Numbered from the stretch's first letter, positions 21,809 through 33,413 are shown. The stretch is DNA of 64,000 nt from an uncultured Prevotellaceae bacterium (GCA_946534585.1 CAMNCV010000130.1:62001-126000); one strand, 5' to 3'. Notes: generated by a model from the letters alone, not told the origin. A program made the numbers and translations.

Positions 21809-24292
21809 ATGAATAATAAACGAAAATTGTATCGTACAATGCGACACTTACTACTTTTCCTAATGCTCACGGCCACCACTACTGCCATGGCTAATCACCC
21901 TGACTCCATATATATACGTCCCGACATTAAAGATGGTCAGATGCCATTCCAAATAGCATATTCCATTGACAGACAGCACTGGACACATCTTGACTACACT
22001 CTATTTTCAAGCGATTATGGTCCATGGGGTAAACAGAAAAAACTATATTACCCCGTATTACAATACGATGGCAAGACTTACCGTGCCTCATTCATTCCCG
22101 ACCCAAATGGGTGCGACATTGCACTGACGGAGACACAACGTCTCGATTTGTGGAAGCCACAGGACTACCCTACCCTCTCTGAGACAGAGTTCAAGACACG
22201 GAAACAATGGCAACAAAATGCCACACGTGACAATATTATTCGCATACCTTACGCTGATTTCCAGCGATTACTCGACCGCAAACGACTTGCTGATCAAAAC
22301 ATTGCATGGGAACAAGAAAACTACGTACAGACTGGTGAATGGCTAAAGGATGCTGTTTCTGGCGTAAGCGCACGACTTAACATCAATTTGGATGACAGAA
22401 AGGCTATCAGTCCCAATCTTATGGGAGTGTTTTTTGAAGACATCAGCTATGCAGCCGATGGCGGTTTGTATGCAGAACTGATACAAAACCGTGATTTTGA
22501 ATATTCTTCTCGCGACCGCAACGAATGGAATGCCATGACTGCATGGCATATAACAGGAGAAGGTATGTCATGCGACATCAAGACCGATAATCCTATCCAT
22601 TCAAACAATCCACACTACGCTCTGCTCAACACCACACAGACTGGTGCCAGCCTCGTCAACGAAGGATGGGACGGTATCGCCGTAAAACGAGGAGAGAAAT
22701 ATCGTCTTTCCTTATTCTTAAAGGGCAAAGGATCTGTAAAAGTGAGCCTCACTTCTGACGGAAAGCTGCTTGCTCAGGCAACTATAAAAGCCTCAGGCGC
22801 ATGGAAACAGCAGACTACAACGTTAATCCCACGCTTTGATGCGACCAATGCTCAACTCGAAATTCAACCCTTGGAGATTGGCACACTGGCTCTTGACTTC
22901 GTTTCTCTGTTCCCTTACGATACCTTCAAGGGACACGCAAATGGTCTTCGACGCGATTTGGCAGAAGCTATAGCCGATTTGCATCCGCGTTTCGTGCGTT
23001 TTCCTGGTGGTTGTGCCTCCCATGGTAACGGCATTGACAACATCTATCATTGGCAAGCTACCGTGGGGCCTCTCTGGGAAAGACAGTCAGATTTCAACAT
23101 CTGGCATTATCACCAGACACGAGGATTGGGGTTCTATGAGTATTTTCAGTTCTGTGAAGATATCGGTGCTGAGCCGTTGCCCGTATTGGCAGCAGGCGTA
23201 CCATGTCAGAACTCTTCTGTAGGCGGTAACGGACAACAGGGAGGTATTCCATTCGAACGCGACCTAAAAGGCCAACCTTCACCTTATATATATAATGGAA
23301 AGCCTCTCACAATGGAGAGTTATCTACAAGAATTACTTGACCTCATTGAGTGGGCTAACGGCGACAGCCGTACCTCATCACTCGCTGCCATCAGAGCAAA
23401 GGCTGGCCATCCAAAGCCCTTCAATCTGAAGTATCTCGGGATAGGCAATGAGGATTTGCTGGGCGACGTATTCATGGAGCGTTACCGTTTCCTCATTGAA
23501 GGTGTAAAAAAAACTCACCCTGAAATAACAATTATAGGTACAGTAGGACCTTTCTGGGAGGGCTCCGACTACGAATATGGATGGCAGGAGGCAAAGGACA
23601 AGTCCATTGCCATTGTTGACGAACATTATTATAACACTCCTGGTTGGTACTTCCACCACCGCGACTTTTACGACCGCTACGACCGCGAGGGTACAAAGGT
23701 CTATTTGGGAGAGTGGGCTTCAAAGGGAAATAATGTAAGCAATGCCCTCGTCGAGGCAGCCTACATGACGGGATTGGAACGTAATGCTGATGTGGTAGTA
23801 ATGTCGTCATACGCTCCGCTGCTAGCTAAAGACAAGCATACCAGTTGGAATCCTGACCTCATATACTTTAACAATACGGAAATTAAGCCAACGGCCAACT
23901 ACTACGTACAACGTGCCTTCGGACAGAACAGTGGCGACACCTATGTATATTCTGACCTTTCACTTGACTACCAAGATGCCAACGGACGCAATAACCACAT
24001 TGCAGCATTGAGTGAACGATTTGACAAGTCAGTTGTCATTGATAGCAAAACCGGTGACATAATAGTAAAACTCGTAAGTCTGTTGCCACTAAATATAGAT
24101 TTTACCATGCAGCATCCTAACGGATACGATGCTAATGTCTGCATAACTACTATGGCGTCACCTGTTTCACCAGACCGTCAACGCCAATGGCTGACTAACG
24201 AGACTTCGACAAAGGAGTTTAAAAATGATGTAAAACTGCAACTCCAACCATATTCTTTTACGACACTGCGCTTCACAAAAACAAAGAAATAA
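21809..24292 (+). CDS. Secreted alpha-L-arabinofuranosidase (GH51-like)
   Basis: LNINLDDRKAISPNLMGVFFEDISYAADGGLYAELIQNRDFE; PRFVRFPGGCASHG; KYLGIGNEDLLG acid/base region; C-terminal beta domain. Start trimmed to follow the promoter. Confidence 0.9.
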   Translation: MNNKRKLYRTMRHLLLFLMLTATTTAMANHPDSIYIRPDIKDGQMPFQIAYSIDRQHWTHLDYTLFSSDYGPWGKQKKLYYPVLQYDGKTYRASFIPDPNGCDIALTETQRLDLWKPQDYPTLSETEFKTRKQWQQNATRDNIIRIPYADFQRLLDRKRLADQNIAWEQENYVQTGEWLKDAVSGVSARLNINLDDRKAISPNLMGVFFEDISYAADGGLYAELIQNRDFEYSSRDRNEWNAMTAWHITGEGMSCDIKTDNPIHSNNPHYALLNTTQTGASLVNEGWDGIAVKRGEKYRLSLFLKGKGSVKVSLTSDGKLLAQATIKASGAWKQQTTTLIPRFDATNAQLEIQPLEIGTLALDFVSLFPYDTFKGHANGLRRDLAEAIADLHPRFVRFPGGCASHGNGIDNIYHWQATVGPLWERQSDFNIWHYHQTRGLGFYEYFQFCEDIGAEPLPVLAAGVPCQNSSVGGNGQQGGIPFERDLKGQPSPYIYNGKPLTMESYLQELLDLIEWANGDSRTSSLAAIRAKAGHPKPFNLKYLGIGNEDLLGDVFMERYRFLIEGVKKTHPEITIIGTVGPFWEGSDYEYGWQEAKDKSIAIVDEHYYNTPGWYFHHRDFYDRYDREGTKVYLGEWASKGNNVSNALVEAAYMTGLERNADVVVMSSYAPLLAKDKHTSWNPDLIYFNNTEIKPTANYYVQRAFGQNSGDTYVYSDLSLDYQDANGRNNHIAALSERFDKSVVIDSKTGDIIVKLVSLLPLNIDFTMQHPNGYDANVCITTMASPVSPDRQRQWLTNETSTKEFKNDVKLQLQPYSFTTLRFTKTKK

Positions 24293-24298
24293 ACAAAA

Positions 24299-25201
24299 AT
24301 GGAGAAGCTACAATGGTATGTGGCACAGGCACCTTTTATGACTGATGCTATCAAGGAACAAATTGAAGGTCTGGACCAAGAAACGTTTATTCCACTACTT
24401 AAAGCCGGTGAAAGCAGCGAAGGCAAAAAAAACAAAAGTCGTATGCTGACTTTCAACTATGTATTCATACGCGGTGAGAGACATAGGATAGAAGACGACA
24501 TACGTTTCATTCCGCGTCTTCACCTACTCTATCATCGTCCTGGCGTTGCTCTTGGAAAAAGCTATGGTAATTATGAACGTAAGCCTATGACCGTACCTGA
24601 TAGGGAAATGAATATGTTTCGCCGTCTTGTATCTCTATATCAAAACGGTGCTCCGATTGCCGATGTTGAACAACCAGAAATACAACAAGGCGACGAAGTA
24701 CGCATCATCGACGGACCTTTCAAGGGCATAGAAGGACATTTGGTTACTACTAAAGGGAAAAAAGGAGGAAAGGTCGTAGTCAGTGTTTCCAATCTTGTGG
24801 CTGTCACGACACTTGACATAAAACCAGAATATCTACAGGTTATCAACTTCAGCGGCAATGGCAAGCATCACTATCGTATAATGGATAAATTCCAGCCATT
24901 GATTGAAGCAGCATGGAATAAACAACTTAATGCCATATCTCTTACAACTGAAGAGAGAGCAACGCTCGAACGTTTTGTAAATTCCTATTCAGATGTAACT
25001 GGCAATACCATCAATACAGAATCCCGCCACAAGACTCTTATCTTCATGGCACTTGCAGCTTTGGGACTACATGACTTAGCCTTAAAGCATTACAGACATC
25101 TTGAAAAAGAGTTAATAACTAAGTTGAAAAGCGAAAAGGTAAAGCAATTCGTAGAACAACACTTAGCACAATATCACAATATACACTCACACAACATATA
25201 A
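24299..25201 (+). CDS. NusG/UpxY-like transcription antitermination factor with about 120-aa extra C-terminus
   Basis: N-terminal NGN-like WYVAQAPF...MLTFNYVFIRG; KOW motif GDEVRIIDGPFKGIEGHLV; extra helical C-terminal region. Confidence 0.78.
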   Translation: MEKLQWYVAQAPFMTDAIKEQIEGLDQETFIPLLKAGESSEGKKNKSRMLTFNYVFIRGERHRIEDDIRFIPRLHLLYHRPGVALGKSYGNYERKPMTVPDREMNMFRRLVSLYQNGAPIADVEQPEIQQGDEVRIIDGPFKGIEGHLVTTKGKKGGKVVVSVSNLVAVTTLDIKPEYLQVINFSGNGKHHYRIMDKFQPLIEAAWNKQLNAISLTTEERATLERFVNSYSDVTGNTINTESRHKTLIFMALAALGLHDLALKHYRHLEKELITKLKSEKVKQFVEQHLAQYHNIHSHNI

Positions 25202-25908
25202 TAGAGGAAACGCACATTCCCCAATATATACCTGCGCCACAGACGACGTGGCTCTTTTATGAAACGATAAAGCCATTCTAATCCATGGCGCTGCCAAAAG
25301 AGAGGAGCACGTTTTGTCGTACCAGCAAAGAAATCAAATACAGCACCTATCGTACCGCAATGACAATGTATGTCAAGTTCTGACCAGTGTGCCATGACCC
25401 ATTTCTCCTGTTTGGGTGCTGTCATACCAATCCACAACAGGTCTGGATTGCAGGTATTTATCGAATTTATAATTCTGCGGTTGTCATCTTCGCTAAAATC
25501 TTCTTTATATGGTGGACTATAAGTACATACTCTTATATTAGGATATTCTATTTTCGCACGATCCTTAATAAGTGTAAGCACCGCATCCGTACTGCCCATG
25601 AACATCACAGTGCCACCGCACTCATTTAGTCGCGACATTTCAAAAGTAAACAAGTCCCAACCTGCTATTCTTTCCTTTGGCTTGCAGTCAGCATCAATCC
25701 ACCTGCATGCCTTTACAATGCTCATACCGTCTGGCACCAGCGCATCACAACTGCGCAGAGCTTTTGCAAATGCTGCATCCTTACGAGCATTATTATAAGA
25801 GAAAGCATTTATCGTGTTAATCATCTGCTTACCCTTAGGTATGGCAGCCAGTTCACTTTTACTGCATACCAACTGCAAATTCTTTAATCTGAATTTTTCT
25901 TTTTCCAT
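25174..25908 (-). CDS. WecG/TagA/CpsF family glycosyltransferase
   Basis: VPDGMSIVKACRWI...PDLLWIGMTAPKQEKWV...GTIGAVFDFFAGTTKRAPLFWQRHGLEWLYRFIKEPRRLWRRY. Confidence 0.92.
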   Translation of the reverse strand: MEKEKFRLKNLQLVCSKSELAAIPKGKQMINTINAFSYNNARKDAAFAKALRSCDALVPDGMSIVKACRWIDADCKPKERIAGWDLFTFEMSRLNECGGTVMFMGSTDAVLTLIKDRAKIEYPNIRVCTYSPPYKEDFSEDDNRRIINSINTCNPDLLWIGMTAPKQEKWVMAHWSELDIHCHCGTIGAVFDFFAGTTKRAPLFWQRHGLEWLYRFIKEPRRLWRRYILGNVRFLYYMLCECIL

Positions 25909-25987
25909 ACAACCTCTCCTGCAATATCGTACTACTTGTATCCAATATATAACAATATTATCAGTGCATACTCATGTTATAATATAT

Positions 25988-28597
25988 TTATCCCAACTCT
26001 ACCACTGTAATGCCTGCGCCACCAAATTGCACATGCTCATCCTTACAAGAAATTACATTAGGCAAAGCTTCAAGATACTGACGCACCAACATTCGTAATA
26101 TGCCATTTCCCTTACCATGGAGTATTCTCACACGAGAAACGCCAATGAGTATCGCATCATCTACGAAACGCTGTACACTGAGTAATGCCTCATCACCACG
26201 CATACCACGTACGTCGATTTCTTGACTGAAGCCATTGCGATGCTCGTCGATAACATTACGTGTCATACGACTACTTTCTGGTACTCTCAGCATCGTAGTT
26301 CTATTATCTTCCTTGTATTCTTCCGCGCGCTCCAGTTTTTTCAGTGGCATCTTCGTGCGCATATCACCAATAACAACAACTGCATATTTACCTTGCACAC
26401 TTTCTATGTAGCCACCGCTTTTTGTACCTTTTATCTTTACATAATTACCTTCACACACGGTTTCTATAACTTCATCACCTGACACTCGTTTTGCATCAGT
26501 TGCAGTCTCAGCATTTTGCAACATAACAGGTTGTTGCTTCTTCTGCTGACGTTCTTCTTTTCGCTTTGCTTCCCGCTCACGACGTGCAAGTATCTGTTGC
26601 ATCTTCTTCTCAATTGCTGCATCCTTGGCACTTGCATCTATATCACTTACCTCCTCACGGAACTCAGCCATTTCCTCACGCAACCTGCGCGTAACCGCTT
26701 TCTCTGCTTCTGCTTCACGTATCTCGCGTATGGTGTTCTCTATGCGTCGGTTAGCCTCACGTAGCAGTTCTTCTGCCTGCACCTTAGCGCGTCGTAATAT
26801 GGCTTTACGTTCTGATTCTATTTCCTCTACACTACTTTCAAAACGCGTAATAGTCCTTTCGATGTCTTTCTCGCGCTGATGTACAGTCTGACGTTTCTGC
26901 TCCCAATAACGTTTATCACGCACAATATCTTGCAGGTACTTGTCACTCTGTATATAGTCCTGACCTACTATATCCGAAGCCTCACGTATCACTTCATCAG
27001 GAAGTCCTATTTTGCGAGCTATCTCAATAGCAAATGAAGATCCAGGACGTCCTGTCTCAAGGCGAAACAACGCTTTCATCTCATGGCGGTCATAAAGCAT
27101 TGCACCATTGGTGACACCAGGATGTCCTTCAGCGAAGTGCTTTAGGTTTTGATAGTGCGTAGTTATAATTCCCCATGCGCCTTTCTTCCAAAACTGTCCC
27201 AACACAGCCTCTGCTATAGCACCACCAATCTGGGGTTCGGTGCCTGTACCAAACTCATCTATCAATAACAACGTAGCTGCATCGGCGTTTTTTATCATCA
27301 TCTTCATATTAGTAAGATGAGATGAATATGTTGACAAATCATCATCCATATTCTGATCATCACCTATATCTATCATGATATTACCAAACACACCCATCGT
27401 GCTATTCTCTTTCAGAGGCACGCTAACTCCACATTGCGCCATATACTGTAGCAAGCCTACCGTTTTCAAACATACAGACTTACCTCCAGCATTAGGACCT
27501 GATATCACAAGTATCTCTCCCTTACTCTTATTCCCTTTTAGTGTCACATCAAGCGGAACGATCTCTCTTCCTTGTTTATCAAGTGTTTCCTTCAATAGCG
27601 GATGCACGGCCTGCACCCAGTCCACACATGGTTTATCAATCACCTGCGGTTCTATCGCATTAAACTGTTCTGCAAGCTGCGACTTTGCCTGCAAGAAATC
27701 AATAATTCCGAGAAAATGCAACACTTCCAGCACTCCATCTATATGTGGTCTGATCTCTTCACTTAGTTCTGTCAGTATGCGTATTACTTCACGTCTTTCT
27801 TCTGCTTCAAGTTCTCTAATCCTATTATTAGCCTCTACCACAGCCGTCGGTTCTATGAATAAGGTCTTTCCTGATGCTGACTCATCATGTACAATGCCCT
27901 GTATCTTACGTTTCATGGCTGGTGCAACAGGAATAACCAGACGTCCATCACGCATGGTAGGAGTAATATCCTTGTCAACGAAACCTTCTGCTTGAGCTGA
28001 CCTAAGTATAGAATTTAATGTATGAGATACACTACCTACCATTTTCTTCTGCTCCATACGAATATGGAATAATACTGATGAAGCAGAATCTTTTATATGT
28101 CCGAATTTATCAAGCACCGATGATATTCGACGCGTTATATTGGGATATGAGTTTACATCTTTTACTATCTGCCATAATGCAGGATACTCATTCACTTGTT
28201 CTTCGCTTTCTTCCTGTTCTACGCCTTTATTATCGCTGTCATCACCCAAACCATTTCCTTTGTTCCCATTCAGACAATTACGTATGCCATGTACCGTCTG
28301 TAGATTACGAAGCAAATCAAAAAGTTCCTGCTCCTCCAAATGCGTACCTTTCAACTTCAGGCGCACTATACTTGACCTTATATCATATATATACTGAAGG
28401 GGTAACTCTTCTTCATTTTCCTTTAAACGACGTAACTCTCTTAATTGGGCAAATGACCGTCTTATATCTTCAGGAACAGACATGAATCCCATTTCATTCA
28501 CTAATTCCCAACCAAGCGTGCATAAACAGTTGCCTTGTAATTTTCGTCGTATTTCCGTAAAACCTATCTTTGCTTCAAAGTTATTTGGATATATCAT
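25988..28597 (-). CDS. mutS2: MutS2-family ATPase/endonuclease with C-terminal Smr domain
   Basis: GPNAGGKSVCLKTVGLLQYMAQCG; LIDEFGTGTEPQIGGAIAEA; Smr EIDVRGMRGDEAL...ILHGKGNGILR. Start trimmed to ATG at 28597. Confidence 0.93.
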   Translation of the reverse strand: MIYPNNFEAKIGFTEIRRKLQGNCLCTLGWELVNEMGFMSVPEDIRRSFAQLRELRRLKENEEELPLQYIYDIRSSIVRLKLKGTHLEEQELFDLLRNLQTVHGIRNCLNGNKGNGLGDDSDNKGVEQEESEEQVNEYPALWQIVKDVNSYPNITRRISSVLDKFGHIKDSASSVLFHIRMEQKKMVGSVSHTLNSILRSAQAEGFVDKDITPTMRDGRLVIPVAPAMKRKIQGIVHDESASGKTLFIEPTAVVEANNRIRELEAEERREVIRILTELSEEIRPHIDGVLEVLHFLGIIDFLQAKSQLAEQFNAIEPQVIDKPCVDWVQAVHPLLKETLDKQGREIVPLDVTLKGNKSKGEILVISGPNAGGKSVCLKTVGLLQYMAQCGVSVPLKENSTMGVFGNIMIDIGDDQNMDDDLSTYSSHLTNMKMMIKNADAATLLLIDEFGTGTEPQIGGAIAEAVLGQFWKKGAWGIITTHYQNLKHFAEGHPGVTNGAMLYDRHEMKALFRLETGRPGSSFAIEIARKIGLPDEVIREASDIVGQDYIQSDKYLQDIVRDKRYWEQKRQTVHQREKDIERTITRFESSVEEIESERKAILRRAKVQAEELLREANRRIENTIREIREAEAEKAVTRRLREEMAEFREEVSDIDASAKDAAIEKKMQQILARREREAKRKEERQQKKQQPVMLQNAETATDAKRVSGDEVIETVCEGNYVKIKGTKSGGYIESVQGKYAVVVIGDMRTKMPLKKLERAEEYKEDNRTTMLRVPESSRMTRNVIDEHRNGFSQEIDVRGMRGDEALLSVQRFVDDAILIGVSRVRILHGKGNGILRMLVRQYLEALPNVISCKDEHVQFGGAGITVVELG

Positions 28598-28693
28598 ATC
28601 AACAATTTTCTCTATAAAATTCGGGTTATTTATATGCAAAATTACACAAAATGCACTTAATTTGCAACTTTTCATAAAAAAATCACTAAAAAA

Positions 28694-28725
28694 TTTGGTC
28701 ATTTCAAAAAAAACTTATACCTTTG
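28694..28725 (+). promoter_or_regulatory. Putative promoter TTTG-N20-TACCTTTG for tRNA-Ser
   Basis: TTTG 28694-28697; TACCTTTG 28718-28725. Confidence 0.65.
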
Positions 28726-28776
28726 CACTCGCAAATGAGAAATCACTCATCCATTTGTAAGTCGAAAGACTTATTA

Positions 28777-28861
28777 GGAGAGATGGCAGAGTGGTCGATT
28801 GCATCGGTCTTGAAAACCGACGTACTGAGAGGTACCGGGGGTTCGAATCCCTCTCTCTCCG
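28777..28861 (+). tRNA. tRNA-Ser (anticodon UGA), CCA not encoded
   Basis: Acceptor GGAGAGA/TCTCTCC, anticodon arm TCGGT-CTTGAAA-ACCGA, long variable arm, T-arm GGGGGTTCGAATCCCTC. Confidence 0.95.
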
Positions 28862-28871
28862 CAAAAAATCC

Positions 28872-28909
28872 AAACTGTAAGAAGCAAACACACTTCTTGC
28901 AGTTTTTTT
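28872..28909 (+). terminator. Intrinsic terminator after tRNA-Ser
   Basis: AAACTGTAAGAAG-N8-CTTCTTGCAGTTTTTTT. Confidence 0.8.
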
Positions 28910-29061
28910 GTTTTCATTGTTTACATCTTTATCGGCGCATCCGACAAACCCTGTGGGAATGTAGTGCAAATACTAACCCAAGACTGTTGACAAACGATAC
29001 GATATTGCGGGTCAGCAGATTTTATCATCGTAGGCTGACAGCACACGGCAGGAATGCAACA

Positions 29062-30303
29062 CTAATAACTGACAGCAAACTTTACCATTGAGCCGATGGC
29101 ATATTGCATGGAATCTTCGTCAAAGTCGAATTCTGCTGTATGGTGACCTGCAGTTGTTCCAAGTTCTGGGTTCCGCACGCCAACCAACACGAATAGAGTG
29201 GGAGCCAACTGATTATATAGTGCGAAAGTCTCAGAGGCATACCAGTTGCAGGCAGAATTATCAGTTACCCGTCCTGGGTAGAGTTGGCTGACCATGAGAC
29301 GAGCGAAAGCTGCCACATGCGCATCATTTTCTACTGGTGGCACTAATGCTTTCATGTTTTCATCAAAACGTACATTACAGCCGTGAGCATGTGCTACATC
29401 TGTTGCCACTTTCTTCACCAGTTCAACACCTTTCACGCCTGCATCCCAGTCAAAGAAACGTAGTGTCCCCCCGATATAGACAGAGTCTGGTATTACGTTC
29501 CACGTCTCACCACCATGGAACTGAGTCACACCAAGCGTCACAAATTTCGTAATGTCACGCTGATTGTTCCAAGCTATGGAGACAGTATTCAGAATATTAG
29601 TTGCCGCGAAGATGGGGTTCACAGTCATATCGGGCCGGGAGGCATGACCGCTCTTACCGAACACCCGCAACGAAAGCATAGCCATACCAGTCGTAATGGA
29701 GCCTTCGTTGATGTATATCTGTCCGCAAGGTATATGCGACACGAGATGACAACCGTAGATGACATCGAAGTGAATTTTCTTTAGTGCTGCCACCATCGGG
29801 TGAATGCCAGTGTTGTTTTCCTCTCCCTCCTCGAAAATGAATACATATTTACCTGATAGACGGTCGCGCAGGTCGTAGATGATTCGGATGCTCGTCATCA
29901 AGACAGACATATGACCATCATGCCCACAGCTATGCGATATTCCTATATTCTTGGATATAAAAGGCTTCGGTTTGCCTCCACCATTCACCTTGCTTTCCTT
30001 GATAGCCAGACCGTCGATATCTGTTCTCAGACCGATGGTCTTGCCATCGTGCTTGGTATCGAGGATAGCAAAGAACCCAGTACTGCCAGGCACATCATGT
30101 ATTTCGAAATTACCAATCTTGGCAAGTTCTGTTTTCAGATACTTGACCGTTTCCGTCTCATAGCCTCCTACCTCTGGATAGAAATGCAGATGTCTGCGAA
30201 CATCACGAGTATATTCATCATAATGGCTGATTTTCAACAGTATTTCCTCATCAGTGATCTCCTTAGTTGAAATTTCCTGTAATCCTAAAGTTATTCTCTT
30301 CAT
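29062..30303 (-). CDS. M20-family amidohydrolase/peptidase (hippurate hydrolase-like)
   Basis: RRHLHFYPEVGGYETETVKYLKTEL; SHSCGHDGHMSVLM; FEEGEENNTG; TAGHHTAEFDFDEDSM. Confidence 0.92.
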   Translation of the reverse strand: MKRITLGLQEISTKEITDEEILLKISHYDEYTRDVRRHLHFYPEVGGYETETVKYLKTELAKIGNFEIHDVPGSTGFFAILDTKHDGKTIGLRTDIDGLAIKESKVNGGGKPKPFISKNIGISHSCGHDGHMSVLMTSIRIIYDLRDRLSGKYVFIFEEGEENNTGIHPMVAALKKIHFDVIYGCHLVSHIPCGQIYINEGSITTGMAMLSLRVFGKSGHASRPDMTVNPIFAATNILNTVSIAWNNQRDITKFVTLGVTQFHGGETWNVIPDSVYIGGTLRFFDWDAGVKGVELVKKVATDVAHAHGCNVRFDENMKALVPPVENDAHVAAFARLMVSQLYPGRVTDNSACNWYASETFALYNQLAPTLFVLVGVRNPELGTTAGHHTAEFDFDEDSMQYAIGSMVKFAVSY

Positions 30304-30627
30304 ATATCTTTCGTCTTTAATATCTTTCATCCCCCGCAAATAATTTAAGCATGATATAGTTACGCATTATCTTGAGTGCAAAGTTACAAAATTCTGCTAA
30401 TAAAGTTGTCAAAAAAAAACACAAATGTTACACCAAAGACGAGAAAACTCCAATTGTCAATTACTATCCCACGTTACCGTTCAGTCGATAGATTCCATTC
30501 AAAACTATTTTTTCATGTCATAATGTTTTTGTTGAAACAATAAAAAAAACAGGCACACATCAGAGAGGTGAATAACTCTATAAACAACTCTATGAATTAT
30601 TCAGGTTAAGAAAAAAAACACCTAACT

Positions 30628-30659
30628 TTTGCATAATCCAATAAAAAGCAGTAACTTTG
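30628..30659 (+). promoter_or_regulatory. Putative promoter TTTG-N20-TAACTTTG for valS
   Basis: TTTG 30628-30631; TAACTTTG 30652-30659. Confidence 0.65.
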
Positions 30660-30698
30660 CAGTTCAAAAACAAAGAAGAATACAAAAAACATAACGAT

Positions 30699-33413
30699 AT
30701 GGAATTAGCAAGCAAATATTCTCCGAAAGACGTAGAGGAAAAATGGTATCAGTACTGGACAGACCATAAACTATTCGCGAGCAAGCCTGACGGTCGCGAA
30801 CCATACACCATAGTCATTCCACCACCAAACGTAACAGGAGTGCTCCATATGGGTCACATGCTCAACAACACCATTCAGGATATCCTTATCCGTAAGGCAC
30901 GTCTTGACGGAAAGAACGCTTGCTGGGTGCCTGGCACCGATCATGCCTCCATTGCTACTGAGGCAAAGGTTGTCAACAAACTTGCGCAGCAGGGAATTAA
31001 AAAGCGCGACCTGACGCGCGAACAGTTCCTTGAGCACGCTTGGGCATGGACAGAGGAACACGGTGGTATCATACTGAAACAGCTGCGTAAGCTCGGTGCT
31101 TCATGTGACTGGGATCGTACAGCATTCACCATGGACGAGAAACGTTCTGAGTCTGTGCTGAAAGTGTTTGTAGATCTCTATAACAAGGGTTACATCTATC
31201 GCGGACTGCGCATGGTGAACTGGGATCCGAAGGCTCAGACCGTACTCTCAACCGAGGAGGTGATATACAGAGAAGAGAAATCAAAACTATATCACCTAAA
31301 ATACTACGTGGCAGACGCAGATGTCAACCCTATAGTAACGACAGGTGAAGAAGGCGAAGTAGTCCACAAGGACGAGAAAGGCTACTATGCCGTAGTGGCA
31401 ACGACACGTCCTGAAACCATCATGGGCGACACCGCCATGTGTATCAACCCGAAAGATCCAAAGAACCATTGGTTACGTGGTCACAAGGTTACCGTGCCAC
31501 TGGTAGGTCGTGTCATCCCTGTAATAGAAGACCGCTATGTGGACATTGAGTTTGGTACGGGCTGTCTGAAAGTAACACCTGCGCACGATGTCAACGACTA
31601 TGCACTGGGTAAGACCCACAACCTTGAGACAATAGACATCTTCAACCCTGACGGCACCATTTCCGAGGCTGCAGGCATGTACGTAGGTCTGGACCGCATG
31701 ATAGTACGCAAGCAGATTGCCATCGACCTTGAGAACGCAGGTCTCATGGATCATATTGAGGACTACGACAACAAGGTGGGCTATTCTGAGCGTAACCAGG
31801 ACACCGCAGTAGAGCCACGCCTCTGCAAGCAGTGGTTCCTCTCTATGCAGCACATGGCAGACATAGCACTGCCTCCTGTGCTCAACGGAGAACTGAAGTT
31901 CTATCCAAACAAGTATGTCACCACATACAAGAACTGGCTTGAGAACATACAGGACTGGTGTATCTCACGTCAGTTGTGGTGGGGACACCGCATACCTGCA
32001 TATTTCCTACCTGAGACAGCAGAGGGCGAGGAGCGTTTCGTAGTGGCACTCACTGAGGAGGAGGCACTCAAGAAGGCTAAGGAGATTGACCCTTCCATCA
32101 CTGCCGACCAGCTGAAGCGCGATGAGGATGCGCTCGACACTTGGTTCTCGTCATGGCTATGGCCTATATCACTGTTCGACGGTATCAACAACCCTGGCAA
32201 TGAGGAGATAAACTACTACTACCCTACAAGCGACCTCGTTACTGGTCCAGACATCATCTTCTTCTGGGTGGCACGCATGATTATGGCTGGATGCGAGTAT
32301 CAGAAGCAGATACCTTTCCGCAACGTATATTTCACCGGCATCGTACGCGACAAACTCGGCAGAAAAATGTCAAAATCGCTCGGTAACTCTCCTGACCCGC
32401 TCGAACTGATAGAAAAATATGGTGCCGATGGTGTGCGTATGGGAATGATGCTCGCAGCACCAGCCGGCAACGACATACTCTATGATGACGCACTCTGCGC
32501 ACAGGGCATGAACTTCTGCAATAAAATGTGGAATGCTTTCCGATTGGTAAAGGGATGGGAAGTGAAGGATATGGAACAGCCTACGCAGAACAAAAAGTCT
32601 ATAGCATGGATGCAGGCAAAAGTAAAGGCCGTATATGCCGAAATTAACGAAGACTACTCACGCTATCGCCTTAACGAGGCACTGATGGCAGCCTTCAAGC
32701 TCTTCACAGACGAATTCTCGGGCTGGTATCTCGAAATGATAAAGCCTGCATATCAGGCTCCTATCGACCGTGCCACATTTGATGCCACACTCGATATATT
32801 TGACCAACTGCTCCACGTGATACACCCTTTCATGCCATTTATTACCGAGGAACTGTGGCAGCACATTGCCGTCCGTAAGGATGGAGAGTCGCTGATGGTT
32901 TCTGTGTTTAAGCAAGACAAGCCAAGCGAGACTGAGGAGATGTTGCTAAAGCAGTTTGAGGAAGCCAAGCAGGTTATCACCGGAGCGCGCGGTGTACGCC
33001 AGTCTAAGAATATAGGTCCACGCGAACCGCTTATACTTGAGGTAATAGCTGGTGCTGGCGATGATGTGACGAAAGAAGCTGACCTCAGCTGTATAATACG
33101 CAAAATGGCAGGACTTAGCGAAATACGATACGTAAGTCAGAAGGGCGATGGATCCAGTTCTTTCCTCATCGGCACACGCGAGTATGCCATACCTTTGGGC
33201 GACCTCATTGATACCGAGGCAGAGCTGGCAAAGGCAGAAGCAGAACTGAAGCACCTTGAGGGCTTCCTCATGGGAATTAGGAAGAAACTCTCGAACGAGC
33301 GTTTCGTAGCCAATGCCCCCGAAGCCGTAGTAGCGTTGGAGCGCAAGAAAGAGGCCGACTCGCTGGAGAAGATTGCTACGCTAAAGCAGACTATAGAATC
33401 GCTAAAGAAATAA
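30699..33413 (+). CDS. valS: Valyl-tRNA synthetase
   Basis: [21 protein letters not shown] (HIGH); [13 protein letters not shown] (KMSKS); C-terminal coiled coil. Confidence 0.97.
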   Translation: MELASKYSPKDVEEKWYQYWTDHKLFASKPDGREPYTIVIPPPNVTGVLHMGHMLNNTIQDILIRKARLDGKNACWVPGTDHASIATEAKVVNKLAQQGIKKRDLTREQFLEHAWAWTEEHGGIILKQLRKLGASCDWDRTAFTMDEKRSESVLKVFVDLYNKGYIYRGLRMVNWDPKAQTVLSTEEVIYREEKSKLYHLKYYVADADVNPIVTTGEEGEVVHKDEKGYYAVVATTRPETIMGDTAMCINPKDPKNHWLRGHKVTVPLVGRVIPVIEDRYVDIEFGTGCLKVTPAHDVNDYALGKTHNLETIDIFNPDGTISEAAGMYVGLDRMIVRKQIAIDLENAGLMDHIEDYDNKVGYSERNQDTAVEPRLCKQWFLSMQHMADIALPPVLNGELKFYPNKYVTTYKNWLENIQDWCISRQLWWGHRIPAYFLPETAEGEERFVVALTEEEALKKAKEIDPSITADQLKRDEDALDTWFSSWLWPISLFDGINNPGNEEINYYYPTSDLVTGPDIIFFWVARMIMAGCEYQKQIPFRNVYFTGIVRDKLGRKMSKSLGNSPDPLELIEKYGADGVRMGMMLAAPAGNDILYDDALCAQGMNFCNKMWNAFRLVKGWEVKDMEQPTQNKKSIAWMQAKVKAVYAEINEDYSRYRLNEALMAAFKLFTDEFSGWYLEMIKPAYQAPIDRATFDATLDIFDQLLHVIHPFMPFITEELWQHIAVRKDGESLMVSVFKQDKPSETEEMLLKQFEEAKQVITGARGVRQSKNIGPREPLILEVIAGAGDDVTKEADLSCIIRKMAGLSEIRYVSQKGDGSSSFLIGTREYAIPLGDLIDTEAELAKAEAELKHLEGFLMGIRKKLSNERFVANAPEAVVALERKKEADSLEKIATLKQTIESLKK

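Noticed and set aside
26222-28485. Multiple plus-strand ORFs within the mutS2 region (e.g. 27375..27995)
   Set aside because: All antisense to the clearly coding mutS2 frame.
28715-28969. 84-aa minus ORF containing [27 protein letters not shown]
   Set aside because: Antisense translation of tRNA-Ser, a classic spurious protein.
28861-29061. Gap between tRNA-Ser and the M20 peptidase as a possible decayed mobile element at a tRNA site
   Set aside because: No integrase, att-like repeat of the tRNA 3' end or recognisable pseudogene seen.
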